Assembly (NCBI GenBank): GCA_023398105.1
Contig: JAEWST010000027.1
Location: 46,535-110,534 of the forward strand
Source of the DNA: Bacillota bacterium
GTDB taxonomy: Bacteria; Bacillota; Clostridia; Acetivibrionales; DSM-1351
Direction: 5' to 3'
Length of the DNA: 64,000 nt
A program made the position numbers and the translations under genes. Below, one piece after another: positions 27,301-35,283 of this stretch. The notes under the pieces are model-generated. The model had not been told where the DNA came from. It saw nothing but the letters and a program-made list of their open reading frames with translations, and ran no database searches. Numbering within the stretch: position 1 is the first letter of the stretch; each line of letters opens with the position of its first letter.

Positions 27301-30090
27301 TGCAGTAATCCATTCCAGCAGATTTTTCTTTGTAATAAACACTCTATAAAGAGTCTTAACAATAGCATTAATCATTAAATATGCCTGATAGGGTGCAAAT
27401 GCAAGAAGTAAAGCAATTTGTACCATTATACCGCTAAATCCTGTCAGAACTATTGTTCTTCTTTTTGTAATGTAAACTTTGTAGTCACATCCCAATATTA
27501 TGTGTACAAAATAGCCGACAACAGGTGAACATAGCCCAATAAAAGCCAGCCAAAGCCACCCATTAATGCTATTTTTAAGCAATGATAGGCTCAAAAACAT
27601 CACCATAATTATTGATGGATAAAGCATACTTCTCCTAAGATTATCAAACATTTTCCATCTCGATAATTTTGTAAGGGGAGTTTTGCCAAATATCCAGTGT
27701 AAAAGCTGCCAATCTCCTCTTGTCCAGCGATGGAGTCTCATCATAAAGGAATTGTACTTAGACGGATACCCATCTATTAGCTCAATATCTGTAACAAGTC
27801 CTGTTCTCAAATAACTGCCCTCTAAAAGGTCATGGCTCAGAATAGTATTTTCAGGGATTATATTGTCTAGTGCCTTTTGGAAAATATCAACCTCATATAT
27901 ACCTTTTCCCGTAAAAATTCCTTCTCCGAACGTATCTTGATAGATATCAGAAACAGTAGTAGTGTATGGATCTATTCCCCCTTGTCCAGCAAATACTTTA
28001 GTGAAATAGGAGGCATTAGCACATTCAATGTTTACATCAATTCTAGGCTGAAGTATTCCATAACCATCTGTAACAATACCTTTCTTTTCATCAAAAACAG
28101 CTCTGTTTAAGGGATGAGCTATTGTACCCACCAGTTGTGTTGCAGTCTCAAGAGGCAACTGGGTATCTGCATCTAGTGTAATAACATATTTAATGTAGGG
28201 CAAACTGCTTACCTGTGCACTGTTAAAAACATAGCTTGTATTTTTGTCTCCCCTAAGCATTCTGTTAAATTCGATTATTGCTCCCCTTTTTCGCTCCCAT
28301 CCCAGCCATTTATTTTGTTGCTCATTAAACTGTCTTTCTCGGCAGAATAAAAAGAAAATTGGCTTTCCATCAGCTACGTATTTTTTGTTAAGCTCTTCAA
28401 TTCTTCTTAAAGCCGCATCAACTATAGCACTATCCTCTGATGAGGTTTCTTCATTGCAGTCCTTAAAATCCCCCACTAAAGAGAAGTAAATATTGTCGCT
28501 TTTATTTGCCAAATAGAAAACCTCAAGGTTATCAATTAAATCAAGAGTTCTTTTAACATTAGGAACTAGAGTAGGTACTATTACCATTGTAGACAGTTCC
28601 TTAAGTATTCCTTCCTTTAGCTCCAGTTTAGGCAGCCTTGCAGGCTTAACAAGACACCCCAAGCAATTATTAGTTATGGATATAACTATCTCACTAGCAG
28701 GAATCAAACCAAATATTCCTAAGATAACTGTAGCTATGTCGGCTATATTTGTTTCTCTGTTAAAGCTAAATAGCAGTGGAATAAGAACAATTATTATAGA
28801 AAATGAGACAATTGCAGATACATATAATTTGACAGAATTTTTTTCATTAAGTTTTAGATATCTGATAATATTTTTTGATTTTAAATTTAGTCTATCATAC
28901 AGTGCTTTTTGCCCTTTTCCTATAAGATAATATCCTATATGGTCAGCTGATGACTCATGCTTGTCCATATTACATGCCTCTTGTGCAAGCCCATAACACA
29001 ATCTTGCAACATGAATCTCTGTAGTTTTAAATTTATCAGCTAGTTTTGTGATAATATTTCTGTATTGATTTCTTGAATTGAAATCCATTTTAGAATATAT
29101 ATTACAAGGGTCTTGCTTTAAAATTCTCTCTACCTCACTTAAATCTTCAAAAAGCACAGTGCTGTCAAAGCCTGATAATATACGAAGGCTATTTATTACA
29201 TTTCCAATTGACACCTGTGTTACTGCCTGATTTAAATGATCCATTGAAATAAAGCTGTCGGTAGTAGTACTCTTCTGTGCAAGAATACCATCTATACAAT
29301 TTATCATCCAAAGAGTTTTTGAGCCTTTTTTTCTCAATTTTTTAATCAAATATTCCACAAATGCAGGTGTTATATCATCTAGTTCCTCAATCTGTGAATT
29401 AAAATTTTCACAGTTATCATTTGCTGGGTTATTGTCGTTAATAATATTAAGCATCTGCTCTGCTTTGTGCCAATCTTGATGAGTTGAATTCATTTTCTCA
29501 CATACAACCCAAAGCTTTTCAATTAAAGCCCCTTTGACCATCAAAGTCAACATCCAAAGCTCTTCTATTGATAAAAAATTATATCTCTGATAAGCATAAA
29601 TAAAGTCTCTTATGACCTTTTCACTAGCATTGCCATCAATATGAGATACAATCTCAATAGCTATTGTGTATATTCTAGGAAAACCTGAGTATATTCCTTC
29701 AGTTATTACTGGCAGTGCTTTTCTTACATCACTTAATTCTCTGACTATAATGCTTTTCTGCTCCTCAATTATATAAAAATTGTCAAGCAACCATTCTGCT
29801 GCTGGTGGTATGGGGAACCCTGCTGAAGCATCTTCATTAAAACATTTGTAGGTTAAGAGAATGTCCCTAAACTTTGCCTCAATCCTTTTAGTTATTCTTT
29901 TCATAGCGTATTTACGCTTTGTTGTCTCCTGAACCTTTGCCAAACTCTCGGCATGCTTCTCCAGTTCATCCGCAGACAGCACAATATCCTCAATCTGAAA
30001 CTGGAATTTATGAAGATTTTTTACCCATATTACAATTACAGATATTAAAGCCAAAGCCAAAATTATTATTAAAAATAGATATATATTCAT
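21358..30090 (-). CDS. Cyclic beta-1,2-glucan synthase-like giant membrane protein (GT84 + glycoamylase + GH94)
   Basis: The protein has 2910 aa, the size of NdvB/ChvB/Cgs. Two membrane segments lie around 410-475. The glycosyltransferase domain follows, with ITLDADTQLP (near 640), LSHDLLEGSYLRTG (near 753) and RLHRWTRGDWQ (near 785), the processive GT pattern of D, DxD, D/E and RW. Five or six more membrane segments lie near 800-1000. A glycoamylase-like region (about 1290-1520) has EARQTSLIAIAKGEV, GTMFEYLMP and MVHHQGMSML. The C-terminal half is GH94-like, with RDQLQDVMS (near 2460), GGGDWNDGMN (near 2588, the catalytic Asp region in phosphorylases) and EGRGGWTWYTGAAGWMYR. Known homologues make and size cyclic beta-1,2-glucan from UDP-glucose. 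An acidic low-complexity insert sits at about 2017-2117. It is monocistronic. Confidence 0.92.
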   Translation of the reverse strand: MNIYLFLIIILALALISVIVIWVKNLHKFQFQIEDIVLSADELEKHAESLAKVQETTKRKYAMKRITKRIEAKFRDILLTYKCFNEDASAGFPIPPAAEWLLDNFYIIEEQKSIIVRELSDVRKALPVITEGIYSGFPRIYTIAIEIVSHIDGNASEKVIRDFIYAYQRYNFLSIEELWMLTLMVKGALIEKLWVVCEKMNSTHQDWHKAEQMLNIINDNNPANDNCENFNSQIEELDDITPAFVEYLIKKLRKKGSKTLWMINCIDGILAQKSTTTDSFISMDHLNQAVTQVSIGNVINSLRILSGFDSTVLFEDLSEVERILKQDPCNIYSKMDFNSRNQYRNIITKLADKFKTTEIHVARLCYGLAQEACNMDKHESSADHIGYYLIGKGQKALYDRLNLKSKNIIRYLKLNEKNSVKLYVSAIVSFSIIIVLIPLLFSFNRETNIADIATVILGIFGLIPASEIVISITNNCLGCLVKPARLPKLELKEGILKELSTMVIVPTLVPNVKRTLDLIDNLEVFYLANKSDNIYFSLVGDFKDCNEETSSEDSAIVDAALRRIEELNKKYVADGKPIFFLFCRERQFNEQQNKWLGWERKRGAIIEFNRMLRGDKNTSYVFNSAQVSSLPYIKYVITLDADTQLPLETATQLVGTIAHPLNRAVFDEKKGIVTDGYGILQPRIDVNIECANASYFTKVFAGQGGIDPYTTTVSDIYQDTFGEGIFTGKGIYEVDIFQKALDNIIPENTILSHDLLEGSYLRTGLVTDIELIDGYPSKYNSFMMRLHRWTRGDWQLLHWIFGKTPLTKLSRWKMFDNLRRSMLYPSIIMVMFLSLSLLKNSINGWLWLAFIGLCSPVVGYFVHIILGCDYKVYITKRRTIVLTGFSGIMVQIALLLAFAPYQAYLMINAIVKTLYRVFITKKNLLEWITAADMELALKNDLNSYYRRMWFSPAFGAAVLIICTFLTRDYIWLGLAAFILWLIAPGIAFFISKPLSNSNKVLSNDTLTEFRLLSRKTWFYFDEFAGSGENFLPADNYQEEPYKGVAHRTSPTNIGLLLVSNLAARDMGYINTVDLLDRIENTITTIEKLEKWNGHLFNWYNTTNLEILRPKFVSTVDSGNFVGYLMVLYEGFKEYRNKPIYDEAIIEGVLDLLELCNGEINKDKPYFDIERLKNIALKNNNADISVDVKTVNVKTEAVINSDTRFEKNKTAQSIIMRYKMLFSEISEALNVLINTNRLGYFTRKLVYQVNLYQTLLEKYNARLFISLEEIPEKRAQLENLQSRIQALIDNMRFKSLFDESRSLFTIGFNVEEGHPTKSYYDLFASEARQTSLIAIAKGEVSKQHWFKLGRKLVNVGSNTGLVSWTGTMFEYLMPRLLIKCYPNTLIERTYKAVVKAQINYGLSKNTPWGISESCFYAFDIALNYQYRAFGVPSLGLKRGLVNDLVIAPYATIMAMDIEPKQCADNIERLRNLGAEGQFGLYEAVDFTQSRLNIEQRCAIVKSYMVHHQGMSMLAFVNFFKDNIMQKRFHVIPQIKSVDALLQEKYPASVFVSKDCKEQPMFSVRRKADDEEIVIRSYSKTSAIPKMHLLTNGNYNLVLTDKGSGYGRCNSMAVYRWINDYMQSSGAFIYVRNVNSNEYWSTTYSPVNTIPEAYKVIFAPHKAEYIRREGNIETNTEVMISTEDNAEIRKVTIFNHSTSKRVIELTSYMEIVLSQPEADAAHPAFSKLFVKTEYVAEHNGLLAMRRKRDDVKQTVWGYHTVSTDGNIQGKVEYETNRMNFIGRNRSLAFPDSMEPDQPLSNSVGAVLDPVFSLRIRVCIEPGESAVVNFSIGTCDTRKNAIEMLEKYCDTCATERVTEMAWTRSVVEAGFLNVSTSDERAYLKLLPRILYGMDRTEYAEYIINNTLSQSELWPFGISGDVPIILVIIGDRDSFEEIQWALKLHDYLRLKGVTFDLVVLVTEEETYNQPIFEMVKDMAVSGRSYEHIDRRGGIFIRKAQQMSFEQRRLLFTCAKIIIDADKGIAEFMDEEEEVSQVASQQSADTASTTMSDEISDNSSDRYIYGKSDVEVDANKVSTAMHLSKEHNKATDDNNRNANNIINFDEAAEDKYIVEITEKLKFFNGIGGFTDDGNEYIICLKAGVTTPAPWVNIIANNKFGFICTEAGGGYTWHKNSSQNKLTSWGNDPVSDTPSEIIYFHNKNTDAIWSSTPLPVREGSPYVIRHGFGYTSYFHRSNGIEQELLQFAAVDTPIKISVIKLKNITDKEINLDVAYYFRPVLGVEGSQTSPYIITSFDDGLKALFIENVYSADFRGLKAFLSCSEENVTYTGQRLEFIGSNMELTEPSGMRSDLKGNIGAGFDPCAAIKTTVGILPKESKQVVFLFGQEEVEKAPAIIEKFRDKSCVHEEFNRVKESWHKKLKQIQVNTPDSAMNILLNGWLQYQVLSSRVFARTGFYQAGGAVGFRDQLQDVMSVVYTMPEITKKQILLHCRHQFIEGDVQHWWHEQKNNGIRTRYSDDLLWLPYVTCDYLCSTGDYKILNVSENYIQSELLGDNEHERYEVATVSEAKGTVYEHCIRAIDKSLKFGVHGIPLMGGGDWNDGMNLIGAHGKGESVWLGWFLYCVLQKMIPICTHMGDIERANKYRTHATNIIEAIEKEAWDGSWYRRAYFDDGTPLGSIQNDEGKIDSLSQSWAAISSAAKSSRVEEAMSALEKYLIDRKNGLIKLLTPPFYDSELNPGYIKGYLPGVRENGGQYSHAATWVIYAYSMLGNGDKAWELFSMINPINHARTDMECITYKVEPYVMAADVYAVPPNEGRGGWTWYTGAAGWMYRIGMEHILGIKKQGNYLKIVPCIPKMMKEYSVKYMFGGSAYEIKIINNSNKNTGIKHIKIDERIVQANTIELIDDGRTHIIECYM

Positions 30091-30123
30091 ATGTATTCAC
30101 CATTTTTATCAAATTTTTTAAAA

Positions 30124-30187
30124 CAAAAAAGTACTTAACTTTCAATAAATAGCTTGCCCAATTTATTGAAAGTTTAGTACTTTTTTA
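30124..30187 (-). terminator. Strong terminator of the GLUG/RCC1 protein gene
   Basis: AAAAAGTACT and AACTTTCAATAAAT pair with ATTTATTGAAAGTT and AGTACTTTTTT; only one base is unpaired in about 24 bp. T-runs follow on both strands. It is about 110 nt beyond the stop of the 30299-33373 gene. Because it ends only 34 nt before the glucan synthase ATG, any promoter of that gene must lie upstream or within the hairpin. Confidence 0.8.
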
Positions 30188-30298
30188 TTAATATTTTTTG
30201 ATTTTGTGGTGTTATCACACTACTAACTTAATATAGCACTAGAAATAAAATATTCTGAGAGTTTTTTATGCACTAAATTTAAAGGTTTATTTATGTTC

Positions 30299-33200
30299 CT
30301 AAAAACCAGCTATGCCTTGTACTTTAGTTGGTTTTGTAATAATCTTTGCACCTTTGATTCCAAGCTTTCCGTATGCATTATTTCCCCAAGCAAAAGTTTC
30401 ATCATCTGATGTAAAGGCGAATACTGAATCATCCTTAACTATAATACTAGTAACATTAGTTAGTCCTGCTATTTTCTTCGGTTTAGTCATTGTCTTTGTA
30501 TTTCCAATTCCCAGTTGACCGTATTTGTTATATCCCCATGCATAAACATCTCCATTAACTGTAATTGCATAGACTGAATAATTGTCATTTACCACTATCT
30601 GTTCAACATCTGACAAACCTGATATTTTTGTTGGTGTAGTTGTTGACTTCGTATTTCCAAGTCCAAGCTGTCCGCAGTTATTGTGTCCCCATGAGTACAC
30701 TTCTCCAAATGCTGTAATTGCATATGAGCTGGATTTGCTCATCACTATGTCAACAACACTTGGAATATCTGAAACATCTGTACCATCCGAATCCCCAGTT
30801 GATGGATTGTCAGTTGAATTGATATTATTTACTGTAACTGTTTTAATAGCTGTGTTTCCGTTTGTATCTTCAATATATACCGTATATGTGCCATTAGCGT
30901 TAACAGAAAATGAGTTGTCTGTAAATACTGTACCGTTTGTATTAAAATATTCGATATCAGTAGTTCCGTTTGCCCATTTCATAGTAGATAGTGATGTACT
31001 GCCTGAAATATTAATTGTTATTGTTACATTTGAACCGTCGTTCGCTATAATATTTACAGGAGTAACCGTCAAATCAGAGCTATTGCTAATATTTGAGACA
31101 ACAACTGGAATTGTTTTAATATTTCCAGCATTATCTATAACCGTGAAATTGTAGACACCATTTGCAGATACAGTGTAATTTATTGTAGTTGCTGTAACTA
31201 TTGAACCATCAGGCAGAATAATTGAGCTTACTCCACCGCCTTCGTCAGCAGCAGCAAAGTTGATTGTAACTGTACCTGTTGTTGATTCTGTTGTTGACAA
31301 GGTATATGTACCAGTTGGCTTATTTTGATCTACAGTAGTGTTCAATTTAGGTACATCTACAGATAATACAGTATTATTGCCAAATTTATCTGTAATTACG
31401 AATTTATATGTACCGATTGCCTTTACTGTGTAAGCAGCAGTTGTTGCATTAATAACATTAGCATTTGGTAATGTTATTGATTTTACACCACTATTATCAT
31501 CACTTGCATATATTTTAATTGTAACTGAACCTGATGCTGAGGATGATAATGTATATACTGCTGTAGGAGCAGTAACATCTAATACACTTCCAGCTATATT
31601 AGTTACCGGAACCGAAATTGGTGCAGTGTTTCCTGCATTGTCGGTAACAATAAATTTGTAAGTACCATTTGCATTTACCGTATATGTTGCACTTGAAGCT
31701 GGAACAATTGTATTATCAGGAAGAGTAATTGATTTAACACCACTGCTATCATCAGCTGCATTAAAATAAATAGTAACTGGACTTGTTGTAGATGCTGTTG
31801 TTGATAGAGTATAAGTACCTGATGGTGCAGTAATATCTACAACTGTCACTACAATATTTGATACTATTACATCAATCGTAGCGGTATTTCCAGCATTGTC
31901 TGTCACAATAAAGTTATATTTTCCGTTTTCTTTGACCACATAGGTTGTCGTTGTGGCTTCTACAACACTACCATCAGGATGTGTAATTGACTTAACGCCG
32001 CTATTGTCATCTGTTGCCGAGAAATTTATTGTAACCTCACCGCTTGTTTGTGCCGTTGTTGATAGAGTATAAGAGCCCGAAGGTGCTACAGTGTCTGTAG
32101 TATCTCCATCACCAATGCCGTCAAGAACAGGAAACCCGTTATTCCTTGTCGCAACAATTTTCCAAGCTGCACAGTCGGTAAGCTTGAGGTTATATATATT
32201 GTAATTAAGAGTGTCTACAAAGGATTGATCCTGCATATCTATCTCTGCAAGACCTGATAAAATGCAGCTGCCTGAGTTGCTGGCTACGCCCAGTGAAGTA
32301 TTGGGGCTGTTTGTATAGCACCAATAGGAATTTGTAATTGTAGGGCTTGCCTGTTGATAACCAGAAAAGCCTCCTGCAGTGCTTGTTCCTATTACCTTTC
32401 CGCTGGAATAGCAATTGATGATTTCGGTGTTTGGATTCCCATAGTCAGCTTTTTCTTGAGTACAATGCCCTATAAAACCGCCTACATAAGTACTCCCTGT
32501 CACATTGCCTGTTGAATAGCAATTAGTTGTTTTATTATATCTTGTAGTACTATACTCAGCATATATTTGATTATATCCTATAAAGCCTCCCACATCAGTT
32601 TTTCCATTTACACTGCTTGCCGAGTAGCAGTTTCTGATATAATTATTAGATGTATAAACATAACGATAACCAATAATTCCGCCTATTTTATTTCCTGTAC
32701 CCGAAACAGTGCCTGTACAAAATGAATTATACATATTGCTGTTATACATATATCCAATTAAACCACCTATATTAGAAAGACCTGCAACTGTTCCCGAAAC
32801 ATGGCAACCATTAATATTACTGGCATTGGTATTTCCCAGAAGCCCTCCCACATTGCTTCCGGTGCAGTTCAATTGTGCATCAGAATAGCAGTTTATAATG
32901 TTACTGTTAGTTGCTGACCCGGCAAGACATCCTATATTGCTACCGCTAGAATAAATCTCAGCACTTACTCCAAGATTTGTTATAGTTGCACTGGAAATGC
33001 ATCCGAACAACCCTACATAAGGAGTGTTTGCATATTTGGATGGACCCACCTTTATTCCTGTTATTTTATATCCGTTGCCATTAAAATTCCCTTTAAAATT
33101 ATTAGTAGAATTACCAATAGGAGTCCATTCTCCATATGTAGACAGGTCAATGTCCTTTGCAAGCTTGTAATACTTGTCCAGTCCAATGCTTGGTATTGAT

Positions 33201-33373
33201 GCAAGCCTTTCTGCCGTTGTAATTATGAATGGATCTGTTGCTGTTCCTAAACCTTGCAAAACATCCGCTTTAACAGGTGCTGCATTGCAGAAAATAGAAA
33301 CTGCAAGTACTGTCACTACTACTAGCATTGTAATTACTTTTTTACCCAACCGATTTTTCATCTGTGTCATCAT
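30299..33373 (-). CDS. Secreted multidomain protein: GLUG repeats, Ig-like repeats, RCC1 repeats
   Basis: The protein has 1024 aa with a signal peptide (KKVITMLVVVTVLAVSIFCN, cut likely after the Ala-rich stretch near 34). Residues about 110-390 hold at least six GLUG-type repeats (NIGGLIGYM, KIGGIIGYR, DVGGFIGYN, YVGGFIGHC). Residues about 425-765 hold four near-copies of an Ig-like module of about 82 residues (TAPSGSYTLSTTA to FIVTDNAGNTA), then a fifth diverged one. The last 145 residues hold three RCC1-type repeats (VYSWGHNNCGQLGLGNTK, VYAWGYNKYGQLGIGNTK, TFAWGNNAYGKLG). No cell-wall sorting signal or SLH domain was seen. It is probably a released or adhesin-like surface protein. GGAGG lies before the ATG. 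Confidence 0.85.
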   Translation of the reverse strand: MMTQMKNRLGKKVITMLVVVTVLAVSIFCNAAPVKADVLQGLGTATDPFIITTAERLASIPSIGLDKYYKLAKDIDLSTYGEWTPIGNSTNNFKGNFNGNGYKITGIKVGPSKYANTPYVGLFGCISSATITNLGVSAEIYSSGSNIGCLAGSATNSNIINCYSDAQLNCTGSNVGGLLGNTNASNINGCHVSGTVAGLSNIGGLIGYMYNSNMYNSFCTGTVSGTGNKIGGIIGYRYVYTSNNYIRNCYSASSVNGKTDVGGFIGYNQIYAEYSTTRYNKTTNCYSTGNVTGSTYVGGFIGHCTQEKADYGNPNTEIINCYSSGKVIGTSTAGGFSGYQQASPTITNSYWCYTNSPNTSLGVASNSGSCILSGLAEIDMQDQSFVDTLNYNIYNLKLTDCAAWKIVATRNNGFPVLDGIGDGDTTDTVAPSGSYTLSTTAQTSGEVTINFSATDDNSGVKSITHPDGSVVEATTTTYVVKENGKYNFIVTDNAGNTATIDVIVSNIVVTVVDITAPSGTYTLSTTASTTSPVTIYFNAADDSSGVKSITLPDNTIVPASSATYTVNANGTYKFIVTDNAGNTAPISVPVTNIAGSVLDVTAPTAVYTLSSSASGSVTIKIYASDDNSGVKSITLPNANVINATTAAYTVKAIGTYKFVITDKFGNNTVLSVDVPKLNTTVDQNKPTGTYTLSTTESTTGTVTINFAAADEGGGVSSIILPDGSIVTATTINYTVSANGVYNFTVIDNAGNIKTIPVVVSNISNSSDLTVTPVNIIANDGSNVTITINISGSTSLSTMKWANGTTDIEYFNTNGTVFTDNSFSVNANGTYTVYIEDTNGNTAIKTVTVNNINSTDNPSTGDSDGTDVSDIPSVVDIVMSKSSSYAITAFGEVYSWGHNNCGQLGLGNTKSTTTPTKISGLSDVEQIVVNDNYSVYAITVNGDVYAWGYNKYGQLGIGNTKTMTKPKKIAGLTNVTSIIVKDDSVFAFTSDDETFAWGNNAYGKLGIKGAKIITKPTKVQGIAGF

Positions 33374-33405
33374 AAAAATACCTCCACTTTTTTGTTTATG
33401 TTAAC

Positions 33406-33434
33406 ATTGTACTATTTTGTTAATTTATAAGCAA
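33406..33434 (-). promoter_or_regulatory. Candidate promoter of the GLUG/RCC1 gene
   Basis: On the minus strand TTGCTT (33434-33429) and TACAAT (33411-33406) are 17 nt apart, about 33 nt before the ATG. Prediction only. Confidence 0.4.
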
Positions 33435-33545
33435 TATATGTAATTCTCTCCATATTCTTGTATTTTATAATCTATAACATCAGACAAATACAGCATAATT
33501 AAAAAACATCTAATTAATTCAACCTAATTTACTTAAATAATACAA

Positions 33546-33590
33546 AAAATCGACTAAAATAAAATCCTAAGATAATTATTTTAATCGATT
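33546..33590 (-). terminator. Terminator of pflA
   Basis: AAATCGACTAAAATAA pairs with TTATTTTAATCGATTT with one mismatch; on the minus strand a T-run (TTTTTTG) follows. It lies about 150 nt after the pflA stop. The spacer between (about 33694-33730) carries a fragment of family B (ATTATCAACTGGGAAAGTTG). Confidence 0.65.
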
Positions 33591-33738
33591 TATTTTTTAC
33601 CAACCAACTATCATTTTACATTTTTTCAACATATATACCATCAATTCTTATACATATACAATAATTCAAATCTACTTTGGTACATTAAGTTTATCTGTGA
33701 ACAAAATTATCAACTGGGAAAGTTGAGCAATTTAATAT

Positions 33739-34467
33739 TTACATTCCTTCTCTCCCACCCTTCAAAAAATTCCTTGCTCTCTCAACCTCATCACTTGTAG
33801 GCGTAGGAACACCTTCTAATGGGTATTCTACATTCAGGTTATTCCATTTTATTTTTCCCATTGAGTGATAAGGCAGCACCTCAATCTTCTCAATATTTTT
33901 AAAATTTTTCAAATATTCATAAGCCGCCAATAAGTCTGCTTCATCATCTGTATACCCTGGTATTAGAACATATCTAATCCATACAGGCTTATTAATTTCA
34001 GATAAATACTCCGTAAACTGCATAATTTTGTCGTTATCAACACCTGTCAAATCCTTGTGCTTCAATGCATCTGCATGTTTTAAATCCAGCAGTACAAGAT
34101 CGGTGTATTCCAGCACTTCTTTCACATCCTCAATATTTACATATCCCGAGGTATCTATCGCTGTATGAATTCCTTCTTCTTTACACTTCTTGAAAAGCTC
34201 TAAAACAAACTGTGGTTGAATAAGAGCCTCTCCTCCACTTACAGTTATACCGCCCTTTGAAGAATTAATGAAATTCCTGTACTTCCGTACTTCAGCCATA
34301 ACCTCCTCGGTAGTATATAGCTGTGCATTCTCTGCACTCCATGTATCTCTGTTATGGCAATATTTACATTTTAATGGACAACCCTTCATGAACACAACAA
34401 ACCTTATTCCAGGACCATCTACTGTTCCAAATGTTTCAAAGGAGTGAACCTTACCTTTAGTTTCCAA
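33739..34467 (-). CDS. pflA: Pyruvate formate-lyase activating enzyme
   Basis: The protein has 242 aa if translation starts at the TTG at 34465-34467, which has GGAGGG 6 nt upstream; the family length is about 245. An ATG 14 codons further up has no ribosome binding site and adds residues foreign to the family. The radical SAM cluster motif is KGCPLKCKYCHN (CxxxCxxC), followed by GGITVSGGEALIQP for SAM binding and DTSGY. The enzyme installs the glycyl radical on pyruvate formate-lyase. No pflB is adjacent or elsewhere in the window, which is unusual. Activation of another glycyl radical enzyme is possible but the sequence is closest to PflA. Confidence 0.9.
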   Translation of the reverse strand: METKGKVHSFETFGTVDGPGIRFVVFMKGCPLKCKYCHNRDTWSAENAQLYTTEEVMAEVRKYRNFINSSKGGITVSGGEALIQPQFVLELFKKCKEEGIHTAIDTSGYVNIEDVKEVLEYTDLVLLDLKHADALKHKDLTGVDNDKIMQFTEYLSEINKPVWIRYVLIPGYTDDEADLLAAYEYLKNFKNIEKIEVLPYHSMGKIKWNNLNVEYPLEGVPTPTSDEVERARNFLKGGREGM

Positions 34468-34551
34468 ATTTACCCTCCATAGCAGTTTGAGCATTTTTAC
34501 ACAAACCATATACTAAAATTTAATTTATGCCCAAGAATTTTAAACTTTATA

Positions 34552-34631
34552 AAAGTCAATTACTATCGGCTAAATATCCAATGCTATCGGACGATACTTA
34601 TCGGGCGAAGGCTTGAACCGTAATTGACTTT
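34552..34631. repeat. Family C element (80 bp)
   Basis: The ends AAAGTCAATTAC (34552-34563) and GTAATTGACTTT (34620-34631) form a perfect 12-bp terminal inverted repeat. Inside, TATCGGC, GCTATCGG, CGATACTTATCGGGCGAAG give further pairing. It lies upstream of pflA and shares its ends and left half with the element at 16999-17120. Confidence 0.8.
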
Positions 34632-34694
34632 AGTCATTGCTTGTAACTATTTCTTTAAGCACAATATATTGGTTACTATCCAGTCATTGATAAT

Positions 34695-34735
34695 AAATAT
34701 ATAGCAAATAACATACTTTCATGAGCTATATATTT
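34695..34735 (-). terminator. Hairpin after the small membrane protein gene
   Basis: AAATATATAGC pairs perfectly with GCTATATATTT across a 19-nt loop, about 45 nt after the stop of the 34778 gene. It has no G/C-rich core, so it is a weak call. A short family B-like piece (ACTTATCAATGGAAAGTTGG) lies between it and the gene. Confidence 0.4.
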
Positions 34736-34777
34736 TAGGTATTCGTACTTATCAATGGAAAGTTGGGTATTTGACTA

Positions 34778-35152
34778 TTATTTTTCTTTTGCAAGCTTTT
34801 CCATTATAAATTTATTAGCAAATTCCTTACTAAAGGGCAATTCTATACGAGTACTTCCTGATACTAATATGGTTTGTGAATCTCCGTCTTTCTGTTCTGT
34901 AATTATTTTGACATTCTTCGTACTAATGCTGTACTGCTTACCTTGCAATTCAAGCGTTGCCGTTCCATTTTCAACCTTGAAGGTAGGCAAATTAGCATAT
35001 GTAGTAGCAACAATTGCTATTACAGCAACAAGTATTGCAAGCTTTAGTATTTTTTTCGCCACCTTTGCTATAATAACCAGTACCAGAACTACTACTATTA
35101 CAGGCACTAGAAATGATGCATCCATAACTCCAAGTCCTTTAAGTAACTCCAT
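34778..35152 (-). CDS. Small membrane protein of unknown function
   Basis: The protein has 124 aa. Two hydrophobic stretches (about residues 13-30, VPVIVVVLVLVIIAKVAKK, and 35-50, LAILVAVIAIVATTYA) are followed by a hydrophilic beta-type domain of about 70 residues (TATLELQGKQYSISTKNVKI). It is probably anchored in the membrane with the C-terminal domain outside. GGAGG with good spacing precedes the ATG. The gene follows the M48 protease gene by 130 bp on the same strand. No family is recognised. Confidence 0.65.
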   Translation of the reverse strand: MELLKGLGVMDASFLVPVIVVVLVLVIIAKVAKKILKLAILVAVIAIVATTYANLPTFKVENGTATLELQGKQYSISTKNVKIITEQKDGDSQTILVSGSTRIELPFSKEFANKFIMEKLAKEK

Positions 35153-35283
35153 GCTTTCTTTTCCTCCAATCGCTTATTTGTTGCTCTATAGTTTAGTTAC
35201 AAATATCACCAAACATTTGATGATATTCTCTGTACACAGCTAGAAAACCATTAGCTCCAACTTTTCTGTATATTCTACTTTAG

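Noticed and set aside
30582..31154. 190-codon open frame on the plus strand inside the GLUG/Ig-like/RCC1 gene
   Set aside because: It is antisense to the Ig-like repeats; the low-complexity Thr/Val-rich codons of the real gene keep the opposite strand open. No ribosome binding site and no family resemblance.
34755..35243. 162-codon open frame on the plus strand opposite the small membrane protein
   Set aside because: The minus-strand frame has a GGAGG site, a sensible start and membrane topology; the plus frame has none of these and runs through a repeat fragment.
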